Positions 23,803 through 36,034 of a stretch of 64,000 nucleotides of DNA are shown in pieces. The stretch is from NCBI GenBank assembly GCA_022495005.1, contig JAGYXB010001412.1, forward strand, positions 1,079,273-1,143,272, written 5' to 3'. A program made the position numbers and the translations under genes. Position 1 is the first letter of the stretch, and each line of letters opens with the position of its first letter. The notes beneath the pieces are model-generated. The model did no database searches. It was given only the letters and a program-made list of their open reading frames with translations, and was not told the DNA's origin. The DNA comes from Rhyacophila brunnea (Eukaryota; Arthropoda; Insecta; Trichoptera; Rhyacophilidae).

Positions 23803-24479
23803 TCTCTTATTGGTTTTGCCATTTTTTATCTGATTTTCCTACTCATATAGATACTTGCTGCATCTCATTATCATATAGATACTTGCTGTCCACAGGTAAA
23901 ACAAGTATTGTAAATTTGGGAGCGTTTTGGGTCCATACCTCTGCTTTCAAAATAGTCAGTACTTTTTTGATAAATGCAATGTGATTAGTATTGAACCTAT
24001 TTCATGGTCTACCGTTTTAAATGAAAGTTTTTGGCACTTTCGTTTCACAGTTCATTGTTGGAGTATCTACGTTGTTTTTTAAGTAACAAGCGACTTGAAT
24101 TAATGTTATATTTCGCCGTATTACTCAAATCTCTTTCCATTTTCAGCGTCACGTCTCTTTAAAAATGTCAAGTTATTTCTTAATTGTTTTATAGGTGAAA
24201 ATTCATCAATCTAATAATTTCGTAGAATAAAATTTCACCTGGTCATTGCACGTTCAGAATAAAACAAAGTTTGACGTATGTTTGGTTGATGGGTATGGAA
24301 ATTAATAACAATGATCTTTTTAAGCTTCAAAAATTATTCTGTTACGTGAACGGGATGATCTTAGATTAATTACAGTACGATTTCTTGATACTTCTGTGTA
24401 TGGCAAACGCCTCTTTGTGTTACATAATATTTAAATACATTTAAGGTTTTTAGTAAAATGTTGAAAAATACCTTCTTCT
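23803..24479. other. No gene seen
   Basis: AT-rich sequence. An 18-base phrase (CATATAGATACTTGCTG) is repeated at about 23844 and 23873. Confidence 0.3.
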
Positions 24480-24487
24480 ATTAGAGA

Positions 24488-24701
24488 CAGTGATGCCAAC
24501 CGTACTATAATTATAGTACAATACTATAATTTTAATTCTGCGAAAAATGTAAAATGCTATAATTTTACGCCAAATGTACCAAAATACTATAATTTTAAAG
24601 GATTCAAGACGAAAAATGTTCCTGTACTATATATTTTTCAGAAATACTATAATTTTTACGCCTTTGTATTATAATCAGCATAGAAAAATATGGCAACACT
24701 G
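24488..24701. mobile_element. hAT-type MITE with TACTATAATTTTA internal repeats
   Basis: Ends CAGTGATGCCAACCG and GGCAACACTG, with the perfect 8-bp duplication ATTAGAGA (24480-24487, 24702-24709). The interior repeats the word TACTATAATTTT about five times at irregular spacing. No coding frame. Confidence 0.9.
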
Positions 24702-24709
24702 ATTAGAGA

Positions 24710-25164
24710 TAGATCCTAAATATATGAAATTGGACGCAAGGAAGGACATCTGGTCTACTGATTAATTTAGCTACAAGTAACTTCGCATTGCAGTTTCTTT
24801 TGAAGAGTACTTGATTACATAATATCATATGATGCAGATATTTGCCAAAATATGCCTTAAATACTTTAAATTATTAAATTCGACATTTTAAACATCTCAC
24901 ATATTGTCATATCAATGCAAATTTAGCTGTAAATACATGTGGAAGATACTTCGTCGTTAATTCTATGTCGGTAGCCAAAAGCAATATATTTGCCATGATT
25001 TTGAATGTCAATAACCAATATAACCATACGTTAGATTTTCGAAAATCGAACCATCTGTCTAATATGACATGCGTATAAGACTCCTTCTATCCAGAGAAAA
25101 ATTCTTTGGTTTTAAGCAAACTTTATTTCATCGCATACCATTACTAATTATTGTCCCCGTATGC
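24710..25164. other. No gene seen
   Basis: AT-rich sequence without a supportable feature. Confidence 0.3.
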
Positions 25165-25440
25165 AATTATTAAGCTTTTTAACATCCGCGTAATGCCCAG
25201 TATGTACCTCTCCATATCGCGCTGTGCTACTCCTGAGTTTTTACACCTCTCATTTACGGATAGTAATCCGCAATAGTTGTCGCACGAATATAATATGATC
25301 AGTGATCACCCTCCGGTTGGGAGTGTTTGCAATACAGGTCCAGTGGGAAGTTATTTTTGAAGACATTATTTAAACGAAAAGTCTTAAACCACTCCTATAT
25401 TCACGAGTCCGTTTGTACCCGCAGAATTTCCTCTCAAATG
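25165..25440 (-). pseudogene. Non-LTR retrotransposon fragment (family A), strongly decayed
   Basis: The minus strand keeps the order of family A: a FRLNNVFKNN-like block, a cysteine- and histidine-rich region at the CVLPVITYACETW position, then TARYGEVHTG and, in another frame, MERYILGIT. The frame is broken many times. Recognition rests on collinearity with 3765-4050 and 51070-51200. Confidence 0.6.
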
Positions 25441-25444
25441 TGCA

Positions 25445-27680
25445 ATTAGTATCCATGATAGTTTCCGTATGCTATAACTGTAGGTATGCCGGTTTTATAG
25501 AGTCAAATTGTTTTCGTTGGATTCATCTTCACCATCACGGATGTAGAAATCGCAAGATTGCCATTATAGTCATACTTTCGCGCGGCTCGTAAGGTCTAGG
25601 TCGATTACGTCCATCTTATAATCGCCCGATGATAAATGTATTATAACATAACATTATTATTTTACGTACTTGAATGCGTAATATTGATTTTTTTTTATTA
25701 TTTTTTGATACGTTCATGAACTGTCTGGTTGCGTAACATTAAAAAAAATATATAAAATCATTATCTCTGTACAAAAAATACTCGCACAGAGAGTTTACAA
25801 TAAAAAACTAGTTATAACCGAATCTCACAAATTTGAATCTGGTTTTTTCGTCTCGTTGTTTGCATACTATCTTTTTATACCTATTACTTTTTTTTAATAT
25901 TAATTATTTATCTCCTTGTATTAATTTTATTTTTTTAAACAGTGTTCAAGTATACATGATCCTTTCATTATATTATTTATGGTACATTTATTGCTAGGTT
26001 TTAATTTATAGACATGCATGTATTCTTTTTTCAAATAATGACAGTTCTTTTATTATATTAATAATATCTTCTTGTGATATTATGTTAGCTTGTGATGACA
26101 GGTTATGGCAAACGTTATGAGAAAATAAGAGGAAAAGAAGTTGTATCCAAGAGTTAAAATGAGAATTACAATTTTTAGCACCTAGTTTATTTTAAAAGAT
26201 TAATATTATAATCATGGTGAAATGTTAAACACGTACGTCGATGCCAGTGTTACTATGATTTGCGTTGGTTGGACATTACTAGCATTATATTATTATCTGC
26301 TGTTGAGCGGAATTTACTATATTTGTGCAGTGCTCATTGTCAGTAATAATGGGCATATTATACCAAGTCCATGGTGCTTATTTGCGAATTACTATGGTAG
26401 TGCTACTTGTTGAATATTTTCGCAATAAATACTTAATTATTTTTTTTCAATAAGTATGTAATAATCATCATTTTCTACAAACAGTTGACCACATTGGACT
26501 ACTTCGAAGTATGACCAATAACTAGCACTATCATAAAATATGATAGTTTTGTGTCACGGCCGACTATAGTAGGCTTTAATATGTGTCACACATTTTATGT
26601 GCTAAATTTCGGTGTTAAAAGTAAACGTAACTGCCAGAATAGGCCCTCCGGTCATATGGTACGATCACAGAACAGATAATAAATAGAATTCCGATAGGGA
26701 TAGGCTATAGGTATACCAATACAGTACATTTTGACATAGGCTTTTGAATGTGTGAGTGTCCTACGAAAATGAACCACGCATTATGGACGTACAATTGTGT
26801 GTAATACACCAATATTAAATGAGCGTCAATCCATAAACCGAGAGCAGTTGTCAGCATTCGACGTATGACGTATTCTCTACACGTGTTTAAATTTATCCCG
26901 TATTCTTCCTTATTCGAGATCGGTTGCCTGCTTCTCCTTACCCGTTAGGTATTTCAGTTCCCATTATTTCTGAGTTCCCTGACTAAAACGTTGGACTGAT
27001 TCGACTGCACCAGGATAGGGAGATGTAATGCAATATGGTAACTAACCTTTGATAGTCGACGTCACGAAAATAAGAAAAAAACTGCACATTATCCTCTTGG
27101 TAACCACATAATTAATACCTACTTACGAAAGAATTGCATCGTGAAGCTCCACAAGCGACCTCGTGAGTAGTTGGCATAAGCCAAAGAAATTTTACAACAT
27201 ATTGTCTGAAATACATTATTTTGTATCTTTCCGTTAATTTTTCTTTTTTACAACATTATCCTACGCGTATGCTGACGTCATTGAGGGCAGTTACGGGTGT
27301 CTTCCTCTGTCTACTGTTACACATTATTTTATAATCAAAAATATATAATTCATTATACGCGCAAAAAGTTTTTTTGACGCGGTGCCAATCTTAAAAAAAA
27401 ATTTTGGTTAATTATAGTTGGGAAAACGTTTAGCGTACCTATCTACTTATCTGCCCACGGGACAACGAAAGTGAATACCTACACAGGCACTCAGACGGCG
27501 CCTTGTTACATAAAATATTATTCATCATGGCCACGACGTGTTTTGGGAGTAGTCTATTTATTACGCGTTTTCCATTTCCCAAACGCGTCTGATCACATAT
27601 GTATGTCTTATATGCATGCACGTTGATCGTGTTAAGCGCAGTATGTATTTGCGTTGTTACTGTCATTCATCCCTAAGGCC
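25445..27680. other. No gene seen
   Basis: AT-rich sequence. 26640-26850 and 26880-27010 are slightly GC-richer but show no long frame or bounded repeat. The hydrophobic open frame at 26222-26413 is probably chance. Confidence 0.3.
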
Positions 27681-27688
27681 ATACGCAC

Positions 27689-28152
27689 CAGTAGCGAAGG
27701 GTGGAGGTAAGCTGTTAAGATCCGCCATAAAAGGTGCACATTAAACTTTGTTATCTACAGATGGTATTGGTTAGTTTTTGAAAATCAATTAAGCCCTGCC
27801 TAAACCAAGCTATAATAGTTTTTGGTATATTTTGGGCGATATGACAAAATTGTGCACACTTTTTCATTCATACTTATTTGGTTTTCGTTGGATTAAGAAT
27901 ACATATTACACATATTGTTGGTTCATTTTTTTTAAATTCATTAAGCCCCGCCTAAACCAAAGTAGCGATATAAAAAACATTATTCTATCAATAAAATAAT
28001 GTTCAAAGTTATGTATGATAGTATTTTTTTACTACTATCTATTATGTAGTATGTAGTCTTATTTCAATGAAAACAAATACTTATGACTGACAAAGTTTAG
28101 TGTGTACTATTTATGGCGGCTCTTAAGAGCCTACCTCCACCCTTCGCCACTG
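27689..28152. mobile_element. Fold-back hAT MITE, family CAGTGGCGAAGG, copy 3
   Basis: Ends CAGTAGCGAAGGGTGGAGG and CTCCACCCTTCGCCACTG. The flanks ATACGCAC and ATACGCGA agree at 6 of 8 bases. The interior is shorter than in copies 1 and 2 and keeps the GTGCACACTTTTTCAT block. Confidence 0.88.
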
Positions 28153-28160
28153 ATACGCGA

Positions 28161-29690
28161 TAAACACGGCACGATAGGTAACTGCTGCAAGCTATGTGGA
28201 TATTGCTGGAATCGAAGCGCGGAGTTTCTGGGCATAAATATGGGGTTTTCATGGGTTCGTTCTCACAGCCAGCGTGTGCAAATTTTCCATACTAATGATA
28301 TGGGAAATGCAATGTCTGCGCGACTTGTACTCACTAGCTGACCCCAGTGTTTATTCAGATGAACAGCACAAACAGATTTGAGCCAGTTTGAAAATACTGG
28401 CGTAAATATTTTGTAATTTATGGATATTTTTTAGCATTGACGCTTCATCATTAAAATTAACTACTGACATTCTCTTCTCGTTTCGTCACTCATCTTACTG
28501 ATTCATCTGGTTAAACCGATTGCTGATCGTGTTCAGTCAATTAATCACTTTGGGTGGGAACATAATTTTAATTGGTGTGACTATAGGCGCATTTGGATAT
28601 GTGCATGCAGTCGCCGAACTACTGTACGACAACATTATTTAGGCGAAAACAGGAAGTCGCCCTTGTCGCGAATAGAATATTTCACAGTGTTGTCATTTTT
28701 TGAGAAAACATATCCCGCGAAATTAGGTTTTAAGTTTATATCAATTCTATTCTCAGTAAGTTTATAAGTACATTAATTTATAAGCCTAATTATTGTTCAA
28801 TAAATATCAATAGAATTTTTTTTTCAAATAATTTCACCTCTTAATTATTACTATTATATTAGGTTAATTAATATAGCGTAATTATTGAATTTGGAAGGAA
28901 ATGTATCATTGAACCCACATTAACTGATAATATTGCTGCAGGTATTTATTAATTAAATAACCAGAACACAAACAGAAATAGACTAAAAAAGTAGAAGTAA
29001 AAGATATAACATATTCAATATTATATTGATGACTCAATCACATGTTTTATAATTTACAAATGTCTTTATATCGTATTTTTAGTAAAATTGTTGTAGAAAC
29101 ACATACTGTGAAAATAATTTTCTATAAATTAAATTATATCCACCTTACATAAATTTTAAAACAATATGTACCTACATACTTATCGGTTTAAAAATACAAG
29201 GACAATTCATTAACTAACTAATGATCATTTATACTTAATTATTATACGTCTAAAAATATTAATAAAATAGATTACGATACACATAACTTTATAATATACA
29301 AACATAATTTCCAGTATTTGGGGAAATATTTCTAGTATTACAACACTGAATTTTGACATACCTGACATGACAGGAACCCGTAAAATGGGCTTGTTGAAAG
29401 TATTGTATAGGCTCACCTTTTAAATAGGACTCTTTTTCTTCTTCGCAATAAATCAAAAGTTTACTGATAATAATTCGAACATCATTTCGTATTGTGTTAG
29501 ACATCTTTTGAATATAAAAAGCTTCAAATTACGTAAATTGATAGATGCGTCCAATACGAAGTGTCAAAAATGTAATGAAAAATTTGGGGGCGTTCCTAAT
29601 TTGAAACCGGAAGTTCGATTAGCTGTACGTAGTTCACAGATTTGCCACGTAGCCAAGATGAAGTTGCCGGACAATAGTTGGAACATTCAC
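28161..29690. other. No gene seen
   Basis: AT-rich sequence, with a GC-richer start (28160-28360) holding a 79-codon open frame that overlaps the MITE end and has no recognisable motif. Confidence 0.3.
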
Positions 29691-29694
29691 CAAA

Positions 29695-29780
29695 TGTCCA
29701 TTCTGGTTATTTTTGAGTAAGCTAGGTTCAAACATATAATATTGGAGTATTTCTTATTCTGTATATATAATTGATGGCTA
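29695..29780. repeat. Fragment of the repeat at 59515-59702
   Basis: TTTTTGAGTAAGCTAGGTTC, then AAACATATAATATTGGAGTA and TTCTTATTCTGTA, match in order the complement of the right arm of the inverted repeat at 59.5 kb. Both are preceded by CCATTCTGGTT. Confidence 0.6.
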
Positions 29781-30011
29781 AGGTCGTACACTACATAATA
29801 ATGTTGTATTGTATTGGAAGCATTTCTGCCCATGTTTGTATTATAAATAAATGATATAATTCAATAGATATACAACAGCCTTTTCTATTTAAATAGCATT
29901 TATTCGTGATAATTAATGCGTGTTATTAAAAATACATAATTTTGAAAAACACGTTCTGAGAGAGTATATTATTATAACCAATAGAAAAATCTTTTTTGAA
30001 AAAAGTAAGCC

Positions 30012-30049
30012 GCCCCGACGGGGAATCGAACCCCGTATCTCCCGTGTTA
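30012..30049 (-). pseudogene. 3' half of a tRNA-Asp-like sequence
   Basis: On the minus strand, CACGGGAGATACGGGG followed by TTCGATTCCCCGTCGGGG matches the anticodon-arm 3' side, variable loop and T arm of eukaryotic tRNA-Asp, with a perfect B box (GGTTCGATTCC). The 5' half, including the anticodon loop and A box, is absent. It is therefore a tRNA pseudogene fragment or a bit of a tRNA-derived retroposon. Confidence 0.6.
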
Positions 30050-30059
30050 CCATTGTTAC

Positions 30060-30437
30060 CGTGTTATTAAGATTATAATAGATTAATAACGGCATTGTTA
30101 GTTTGTACATGATCTGAAAAGCTGTTGTGGGTACCCTGTTGGAGCCTAGACGAATGCTTTGCGTTGTTAACAAATTAAATATAATTTGGACGGGTCACAT
30201 CGTATAAAATAGCATTCGGCGAGATCAACCGTCTAATACACTTCCGATAAAATAGTAAAAAAATCATAGCCACACTTGTATTTATTTATTCTTACATAAT
30301 TTTCATCCGCGGCGACACGTGGTTTTGTGTATGTTATGTAGGTACCTAAAATTGTAAAAAATGTTTGTAATCGCCATTTATATTTTTTTAACCACCTTGC
30401 TCACGGGCAGATATGTCTTGGTCTAGATTAGGCATGA
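30060..30437. other. No gene seen
   Basis: AT-rich sequence without a supportable feature. Confidence 0.3.
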
Positions 30438-30445
30438 CATGTTCG

Positions 30446-30841
30446 CAGTGACGTCCCTAGATAAAATGCCGCCCCTAGGCAGCGCCAAAATGCTGCCTCA
30501 TTTTTTTTAAACACTATTTTTATCATCCTTTCATGAGTCCAATATCTAAGAAATGTGTTGTATGCATACATTACCAACAAAATATCAGACTAATCGCAAA
30601 TCTGCAAGTGTGGTCTCTGGTTTCTGGTCACCAAGGACGTTGAAGGGCAACGGAAGTAAACTAGATATCGTGAACCCGATAAAACCAGTGAGCTGATTTT
30701 TTTAATGGAAAGATATTTTCATTATTAAGTTTATGTAGCTATTTCTATATATTCTAAATGATTTTCCTCGATTTGCCGCCCTTCGAGTAACTGCCGCCCC
30801 CAAGCAACGCGCAATCTGCCTACCCCCACGGGACGTCACTG
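30446..30841. mobile_element. hAT-type MITE, ends CAGTGACGTCCC
   Basis: CAGTGACGTCCCTAG and its inverse GGGACGTCACTG bound the element. The 8-bp duplication CATGTTCG (30438-30445, 30842-30849) is perfect. The subterminal arms hold GCCGCCCCTAGGCAG and GCCGCCCCCAAGCAA. No coding frame. Confidence 0.92.
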
Positions 30842-30849
30842 CATGTTCG

Positions 30850-31639
30850 CAAATATTTATTTTGGATAGTACCTAGCCACAAAGTCGCTTAACGGTTTCC
30901 GCCGTCAAATTATTAAATTATTCATACGATAATCCACCGGTCCGAAATCGCGACGTTTGAAGTTTGAACTCCTCTTCTGAATTATTCAAAGATCAGACAA
31001 AGGAAATCTCTCGTCTAAAAATATATCGCGAGACGTATTAATTCTTATGCCGGCAGCAAAAGCAAACGAGTTTTTGACATTGCAAGTACGCATGGTGAAT
31101 TAAGCCTTGGACGTCCGAACGACTCTGTTAAGTCAGTAGGAAGTTCAGAATGTTGTTGGGCAGACCACCGACTTCCTACTTGAGATTGTTACATGTCCGG
31201 CTTTGTTATGTTCGCTTCTTGTCAACCTTTTAACTTAACTGTAGGACAAAGGTAATGCATACAGATATTGTTGGGAAGTCGGAATTTCCCTATAAAAAAG
31301 GCAATTCTTTCAGTTTGACGTAACTGCCACTTATGTATGCAACATTCAAACGCATACCTACTTATTTCATATAATTAAGAGAAAATGAATGGTCCTAGTG
31401 GTATTTTTTTGCCATCACTTTCATACGTTTAAGCCGCATCTCTATATATGTAGTATAAACACACAATCTTTGGTTTGTACTGTAGGCATCAGAGGCCAAA
31501 CTAGTATATTGTAATTAATTATCATTGGAGTTTAGTTACGTTTTTTTTATGTTTTGACATACACTATAACGTATTAATTATTTTAATGTTCACATGATAT
31601 TTCAAAACATATATGTATACGGTAGGTTTCTAAACATTC
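30850..31639. other. No gene seen
   Basis: Slightly GC-richer at 30880-31330 but without an open frame, splice-linked exon or bounded repeat that I can support. Confidence 0.3.
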
Positions 31640-31915
31640 ATTATCGTCATCAGCCTGAATCTATTCACTGCTGGATGAAGGCCTCATTTCTCTCGGTCCT
31701 GTGCGTTGCCATGCACTTCCGCAGAGTTTTATCATGTTATCGATCCAGCGGCCTCTAGGTCTTCCTCGCGGACGTTTTGTACCTCTTGCGTACCACTGGA
31801 TGACTAGATTTGTCCAACGATTGTCCCTTCTTCGAGCTATGTGTCCATCCGATTTCCATTTGAGGCCTTTAGCGAACTCTATTACATCGCATACCTTTGT
31901 CTGTTTCCTTAACCA
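31640..31915 (-). pseudogene. Non-LTR retrotransposon 3' end (family A), truncated
   Basis: The minus strand reads HIARRRDNRWTNLVIQWYAR, GTKRPRGRPRGRWIDNMIK and, near the end, EAFIQQ-stop-IDSG, then an ATGATGACGATAATG tail. It is the same C-terminal block as 4080-4330 and 51290-51520. About 90 codons remain. Confidence 0.85.
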
Positions 31916-31919
31916 TTAA

Positions 31920-32477
31920 TATTTATAAAAATATTTCCATCCCAATTGGTAACATCAATGGCAGATTACTACTCTACTTTGGGGAATAGACAACACCGAT
32001 TGTTCCCGAAGTATTAAATACTTAGCTTATTTTATTTTAACTATGTATTTTTAAGTGGATAACGTTGTTGTAACTAACAAACTAAAAATACGCATCTGGC
32101 ATGTTGCGTTAAATACCATAGCGTTATTTTCGACATCGCAAACAGTTTAAATTTTCTCATAATTAAGCTAGAATTTTACAAGGTTTTTTGTGCCTTATAT
32201 AAATCTTATCAATACAATTCAATATTTATGTAGTTTTCATACCTGCCTGCATTCATTTATAGTTGTAGATTTCTACTTATGGGTTATTTATTAGTTGGAA
32301 AATATTAAACAATTTTATATATATTTTCGTGAAAACAGTGTTCATAATACTTATGACCTTTTTTCTGTCAACTCGCCGTGTCATATTGTTGTGACATATT
32401 GTCCACGGATAGTCTCCATACGGTTTCGAATTAAAAATAAGTGGAATTTCTTTTGTACCATCTCCGACATGTAGAAT
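31920..32477. other. No gene seen
   Basis: AT-rich sequence without a supportable feature. Confidence 0.3.
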
Positions 32478-32484
32478 GTAGATG

Positions 32485-33074
32485 CAGTGGCGAAGGGTGG
32501 AGGTAGGCTGTTAAAATCCGATATAAATAGTGCACGTTAAACTTTTCAGTCATTCATATTTGTTTTTATTGAACTAAGATTACAATTATTTACAGATGGT
32601 GTTGGATAGTTTTTTTAAAAACCAATTAAACCTTGCCTAAACCAAATAATAGTTTTGGTATGTTACGGGCGATTCGACAAAATAGTGCATACTTTTTCAT
32701 TCATACTTATTTGTTTTCGTTGAATTAAGAATACATAGCTATTACCTACACGTCATGTTGTTCGTTAGTTTTTTTTAAATCCATTAAGCCCTGCCTGAAC
32801 CAAATCATAGTAGATGAAGATAATATTCTATCTATAAAATATCCAAAATGATAAATGGTTTAATGGCATAATGTTAGATATTTTATAGATAGACAATTAT
32901 TTTTCGAATATTATCTATTATGGCTTGGTTTTTTCAGTGTTTAATTGAATTTTAAAAATTAACCAATACCGTCAGACTCAGTTCAATGAAAACAAATACG
33001 TATGACTGACAAAGTTTTATATATCTATCTATTTATGTCGGATCTTAACAGCCTACCTCCATCTTTCGCCACTG
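32485..33074. mobile_element. Fold-back hAT MITE, family CAGTGGCGAAGG, copy 4
   Basis: Ends CAGTGGCGAAGGGTGGAGG and CTCCATCTTTCGCCACTG, with GTAGATG repeated directly at both flanks (32478-32484, 33075-33081), seven of the expected eight bases. The interior is collinear with copies 1 and 2. Confidence 0.9.
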
Positions 33075-33081
33075 GTAGATG

Positions 33082-33440
33082 GTATACTCTTAAAACGGTG
33101 TCCAGGTAATCAACATATTCTCAATAATTATCGTTGGGAAAAGATTTATTTATATACTTGATCGAGATATTCTTCATACTCTGTATTACGATCGTATCGT
33201 TAGAAGCCAGGTATCTTAATATATTATGTATATCTATTGGATTAAACAGTCGCGCGGATTAGCCACCATCACCGTACATTTTAAATTTATTTAATGAATG
33301 TCATGCTCGTTTGCTGAAGTTTTGTAATAACTGTTTGAAATTCATTTTAGAAAGCAGTTGCTTCTATTTGATAATGGCTGGTAGGTGTGCATTAAACCTG
33401 ACGGGATTTACTAATCTGATGTTGCAATTATAATTTTAGA
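33082..33440. other. No gene seen
   Basis: AT-rich sequence without a supportable feature. Confidence 0.3.
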
Positions 33441-33560
33441 ATGTTCGTTTCTGACGCTGTGGGTCGCGGGTTCGAATCCTGAGTTGTCTGGCGAATTCAT
33501 GTCGTGTTTTTGTTTGGATGCAGAATATGTGGTTAATATTTTATTTAATAATAATAAACC
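33441..33560 (+). mobile_element. tRNA-headed SINE, copy 1
   Basis: GACGCTGTGGGTCGCGG followed by GTTCGAATCCTGAG carries a good polymerase III B box. The body has TGTTTTTGTTTGGATGCAG and ATATGTGGTTAATATT, shared with 37205-37390. The A-box half is weak. Confidence 0.6.
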
Positions 33561-33635
33561 GGTTCTTCTAAAAAACTGTTTTTAAACCTTTAAACAAATA
33601 CATGATTTTTTAATTGATTTACTTTGATAATAATA

Positions 33636-34233
33636 CACAGTCGAACTTGGTTATTACGAGGAAGATGGGACCGACTGAATTTGCCCGTTATAAGCATTAC
33701 TTATTATATCGTTATATAATATTTTACGCACCACGTTCTATTTAAGCATAGAACGTAAAAAATCTGAAAACCATCGCAAAAATCCCCGAAACAAGCATGG
33801 CATTCATAAACTACAAAAGAAGTTGTTTATTGTAATGAAGTGCTGAGCCGCCGGCGCTGGTTGGTAGTTACCTACTGATTTCACAAAGCTTGGATTTTTA
33901 CATGCAATTTCAACCACATGCGTGGATACTTTTTCAATGTTGTCGGCAAAAACACTAATTAGGTACAGACACTTAACTGGTGTCATAAACGTAATCCGAT
34001 CCCGGCGGCATCGGTCTAGTTAACTGTCCGGTCGGATTTTATTGCTTAGGGTCGAAAATTTTGTTTTTAAACGATTGACACATCAATATTTTTGCCCGGT
34101 ATACCCGAGAAGTAGCTCGTTGTAAAAGTGAATAAATGTATGGAGAAAACCATAAACTAAAATGTTAACGAATGTTTCCTCATTACATCCGAGATCTCGC
34201 TATTTTCGTGATCGTAATAACCAAGTTCGACCG
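33636..34233. mobile_element. Non-autonomous Tc1/pogo-like element
   Basis: CACAGTCGAACTTGGTTATT and its inverse (AATAACCAAGTTCGACCG) bound 598 bp flanked by TA on both sides, the target of Tc1/mariner/pogo transposases. The phrases GGTTATTACGAGG and CCCGTTATAAGC are typical of pogo-like ends. No transposase frame remains. Confidence 0.75.
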
Positions 34234-34235
34234 TA

Positions 34236-34724
34236 TGTTTTTTCTGTTTTTAAAACAATAACCAGTATCCACTAATCACAAACCTTATTTTATCATACCT
34301 ACAAAACAAAATATATTGTTGTCGAAAACACAGAATTATTTATGTTTTTTTTTTAATGAATTCAGTAGCCATGACATACTATAATGACTAATGAGTAGTA
34401 AAATTAATTATTTAAATATTTAATTAAATTTCGTAATGCTCTTATATGAATGACGTGACACTGTGTAGTCATGATGCCATTCCTCAGTCCAATGAAATTC
34501 ACTGCTACACACCCACCTTATGATAACTATAATTACAAATTTACATGATTTTTCTCTTCTGGCTTTTGTATCAAAGTTTAGTTTCGGTGGAGTATTAAAA
34601 TCAGCTAAGTATATATTTTATAAGAAGTTGATTATTATTTATCACTGTATTTATCACATAAAAATGAAATGTGAGCAAAACACGTGTAAGTAATAAGTTT
34701 TTATTCGTGGTGAATTAATACATG
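34236..34724. other. No gene seen
   Basis: AT-rich sequence without a supportable feature. Confidence 0.3.
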
Positions 34725-34732
34725 TTATATAA

Positions 34733-35247
34733 CAGTGATGGCGTACCTATGGCATGTGAATGTTTTATTTTTAAGAGAGAAAAATAATTACCTAAGTAGG
34801 TATATATTTTTTTTAATTTTACAAATAAATATAAATGAAATATAAAAAAAATGGAAATAAAAATATTCAGTCAACATACCTAATGAAACTTATCGGCAGT
34901 CAAATTTCAAATAAACAGCTGCTTGTTATGTTGCCTCAAAAATAATCGATAAAAATGGAAAACCGTTCAGTGATGGGGAATATATGAAAGAAGTGAGGTT
35001 AAAATACTCCCATGATCTCTTTGAAAATTTTGAAAACAAGTAAAAAAATATTCAAAGAACAAAAGATATGGCTTTGGCTAGAAACATGGTGAAGAATCTC
35101 AAGAACTCAATTTTAATTTTTAAACCTTTTTAATAGAATTCTTGAAAACTATTTTTCCCCATGAAAAACTGCTCGGCACGTCAGACAGTTGAAAAATAAT
35201 ATTTGGCAATTTTTGGCATGCGTACGTAAAAAGGTTTGCCAAGCCTG
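34733..35247 (+). mobile_element. hAT remnant with N-terminal transposase fragment (ZBED/GTF2IRD2-like)
   Basis: Ends CAGTGATGGCGTACCTATGG and AGGTTTGCCAAGCCTG, flanked by TTATATAA and TTATATAG (7 of 8). At about 34928-35043 the plus strand reads YVASKIIDKNGKPFSDGEYM, then KEVRLKYSHDLFENFENK and a stop. This matches the segment after the BED zinc finger in hAT transposases of the ZBED5/GTF2IRD2-repeat group, where (S)Y.VSK.IAK.GKPF is conserved. A shifted frame continues with RNMVKNLKNS-like residues. The catalytic core and C-terminus are deleted, so the element cannot move itself. Confidence 0.85.
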
Positions 35248-35255
35248 TTATATAG

Positions 35256-35469
35256 TAAAGTTATCATGGATTACCACCAAGTAAACGCTGAATCTTTTGA
35301 AAACGGTGGGTGGTGCTGGAAACGAGTTAAAAATATTGCAGCTTCCTAGTCAATTACAAACTCCAAAATAAAGTTTTACCAAACAGTCAACCGTTGACTT
35401 AATATATGAAAAATGTTTGAGAATTTCATGTTTACATATAGTGTCACTGCTTTACCAATTCCATACATA
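35256..35469. other. No gene seen
   Basis: AT-rich sequence without a supportable feature. Confidence 0.3.
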
Positions 35470-35595
35470 TTTAGCAATAATGGTCTATCCACTGTTGAAT
35501 GAACATTGGCCAAACTCCTTTATTTTTTCTTGGTCCCTAGTTATTGGCAAACTTGATGAGTTCATCGATCCAGCGCGATCTAATGTGCTCCGAGT
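35470..35595 (-). pseudogene. Non-LTR retrotransposon 3' scrap (family A)
   Basis: The minus strand reads RSRWIDELIKFANN, a stop, and then WPMFIQQWIDHY, collinear with the last 40 codons of family A (RGRWIDEMIKFC ... AFIQQWIDSG). Confidence 0.7.
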
Positions 35596-36030
35596 ACAAC
35601 AGCCGTAGTTGTGGTTATTAATTTGGTCAGCGAATCAGTGTCCTTTCTACATTATATCCAATATGCACTTTTTATGCCACGTAGCGCTACACATAATGTT
35701 TGTGTTTCTCTTACATTTATAGTATGAATACGTTAGCACTAGTAACACACTTAATGTATATATTATATGGTAGTCCAATTTAAAGTAAAATTGCAGCTTG
35801 TTTACAATTATTGTCCATAGGTGGTGACATTGCATGTTTCAGGATATATTTGACCCTCCCTGACCCCATTGCTACATTTCGGCACTAAAAATTTTACTTT
35901 CAGTCTAAACTTTGTCACAATTTAGAAACCTTTGCATTTTGTTATAAATTATCTATTTCTTCAGTATCCATGTCACTTAGGAGAAAAAGTGATAATATTA
36001 TTTGGTCAGTTTCGTAATGTCACATTTTCT
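35596..36030. other. No gene seen
   Basis: AT-rich sequence without a supportable feature. Confidence 0.3.
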
Positions 36031-36034
36031 ATAA

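Noticed and set aside
26222..26413. Hydrophobic 63-codon open frame as a membrane microprotein
   Set aside because: AT-rich random sequence often encodes hydrophobic residues; no GC shift, splice signal or motif supports it.
31701..31919. 72-codon plus-strand open frame
   Set aside because: It is the antisense shadow of the LINE family A reverse transcriptase read on the minus strand. The frame at 3891-4298 is likewise antisense to family A codons over most of its length.
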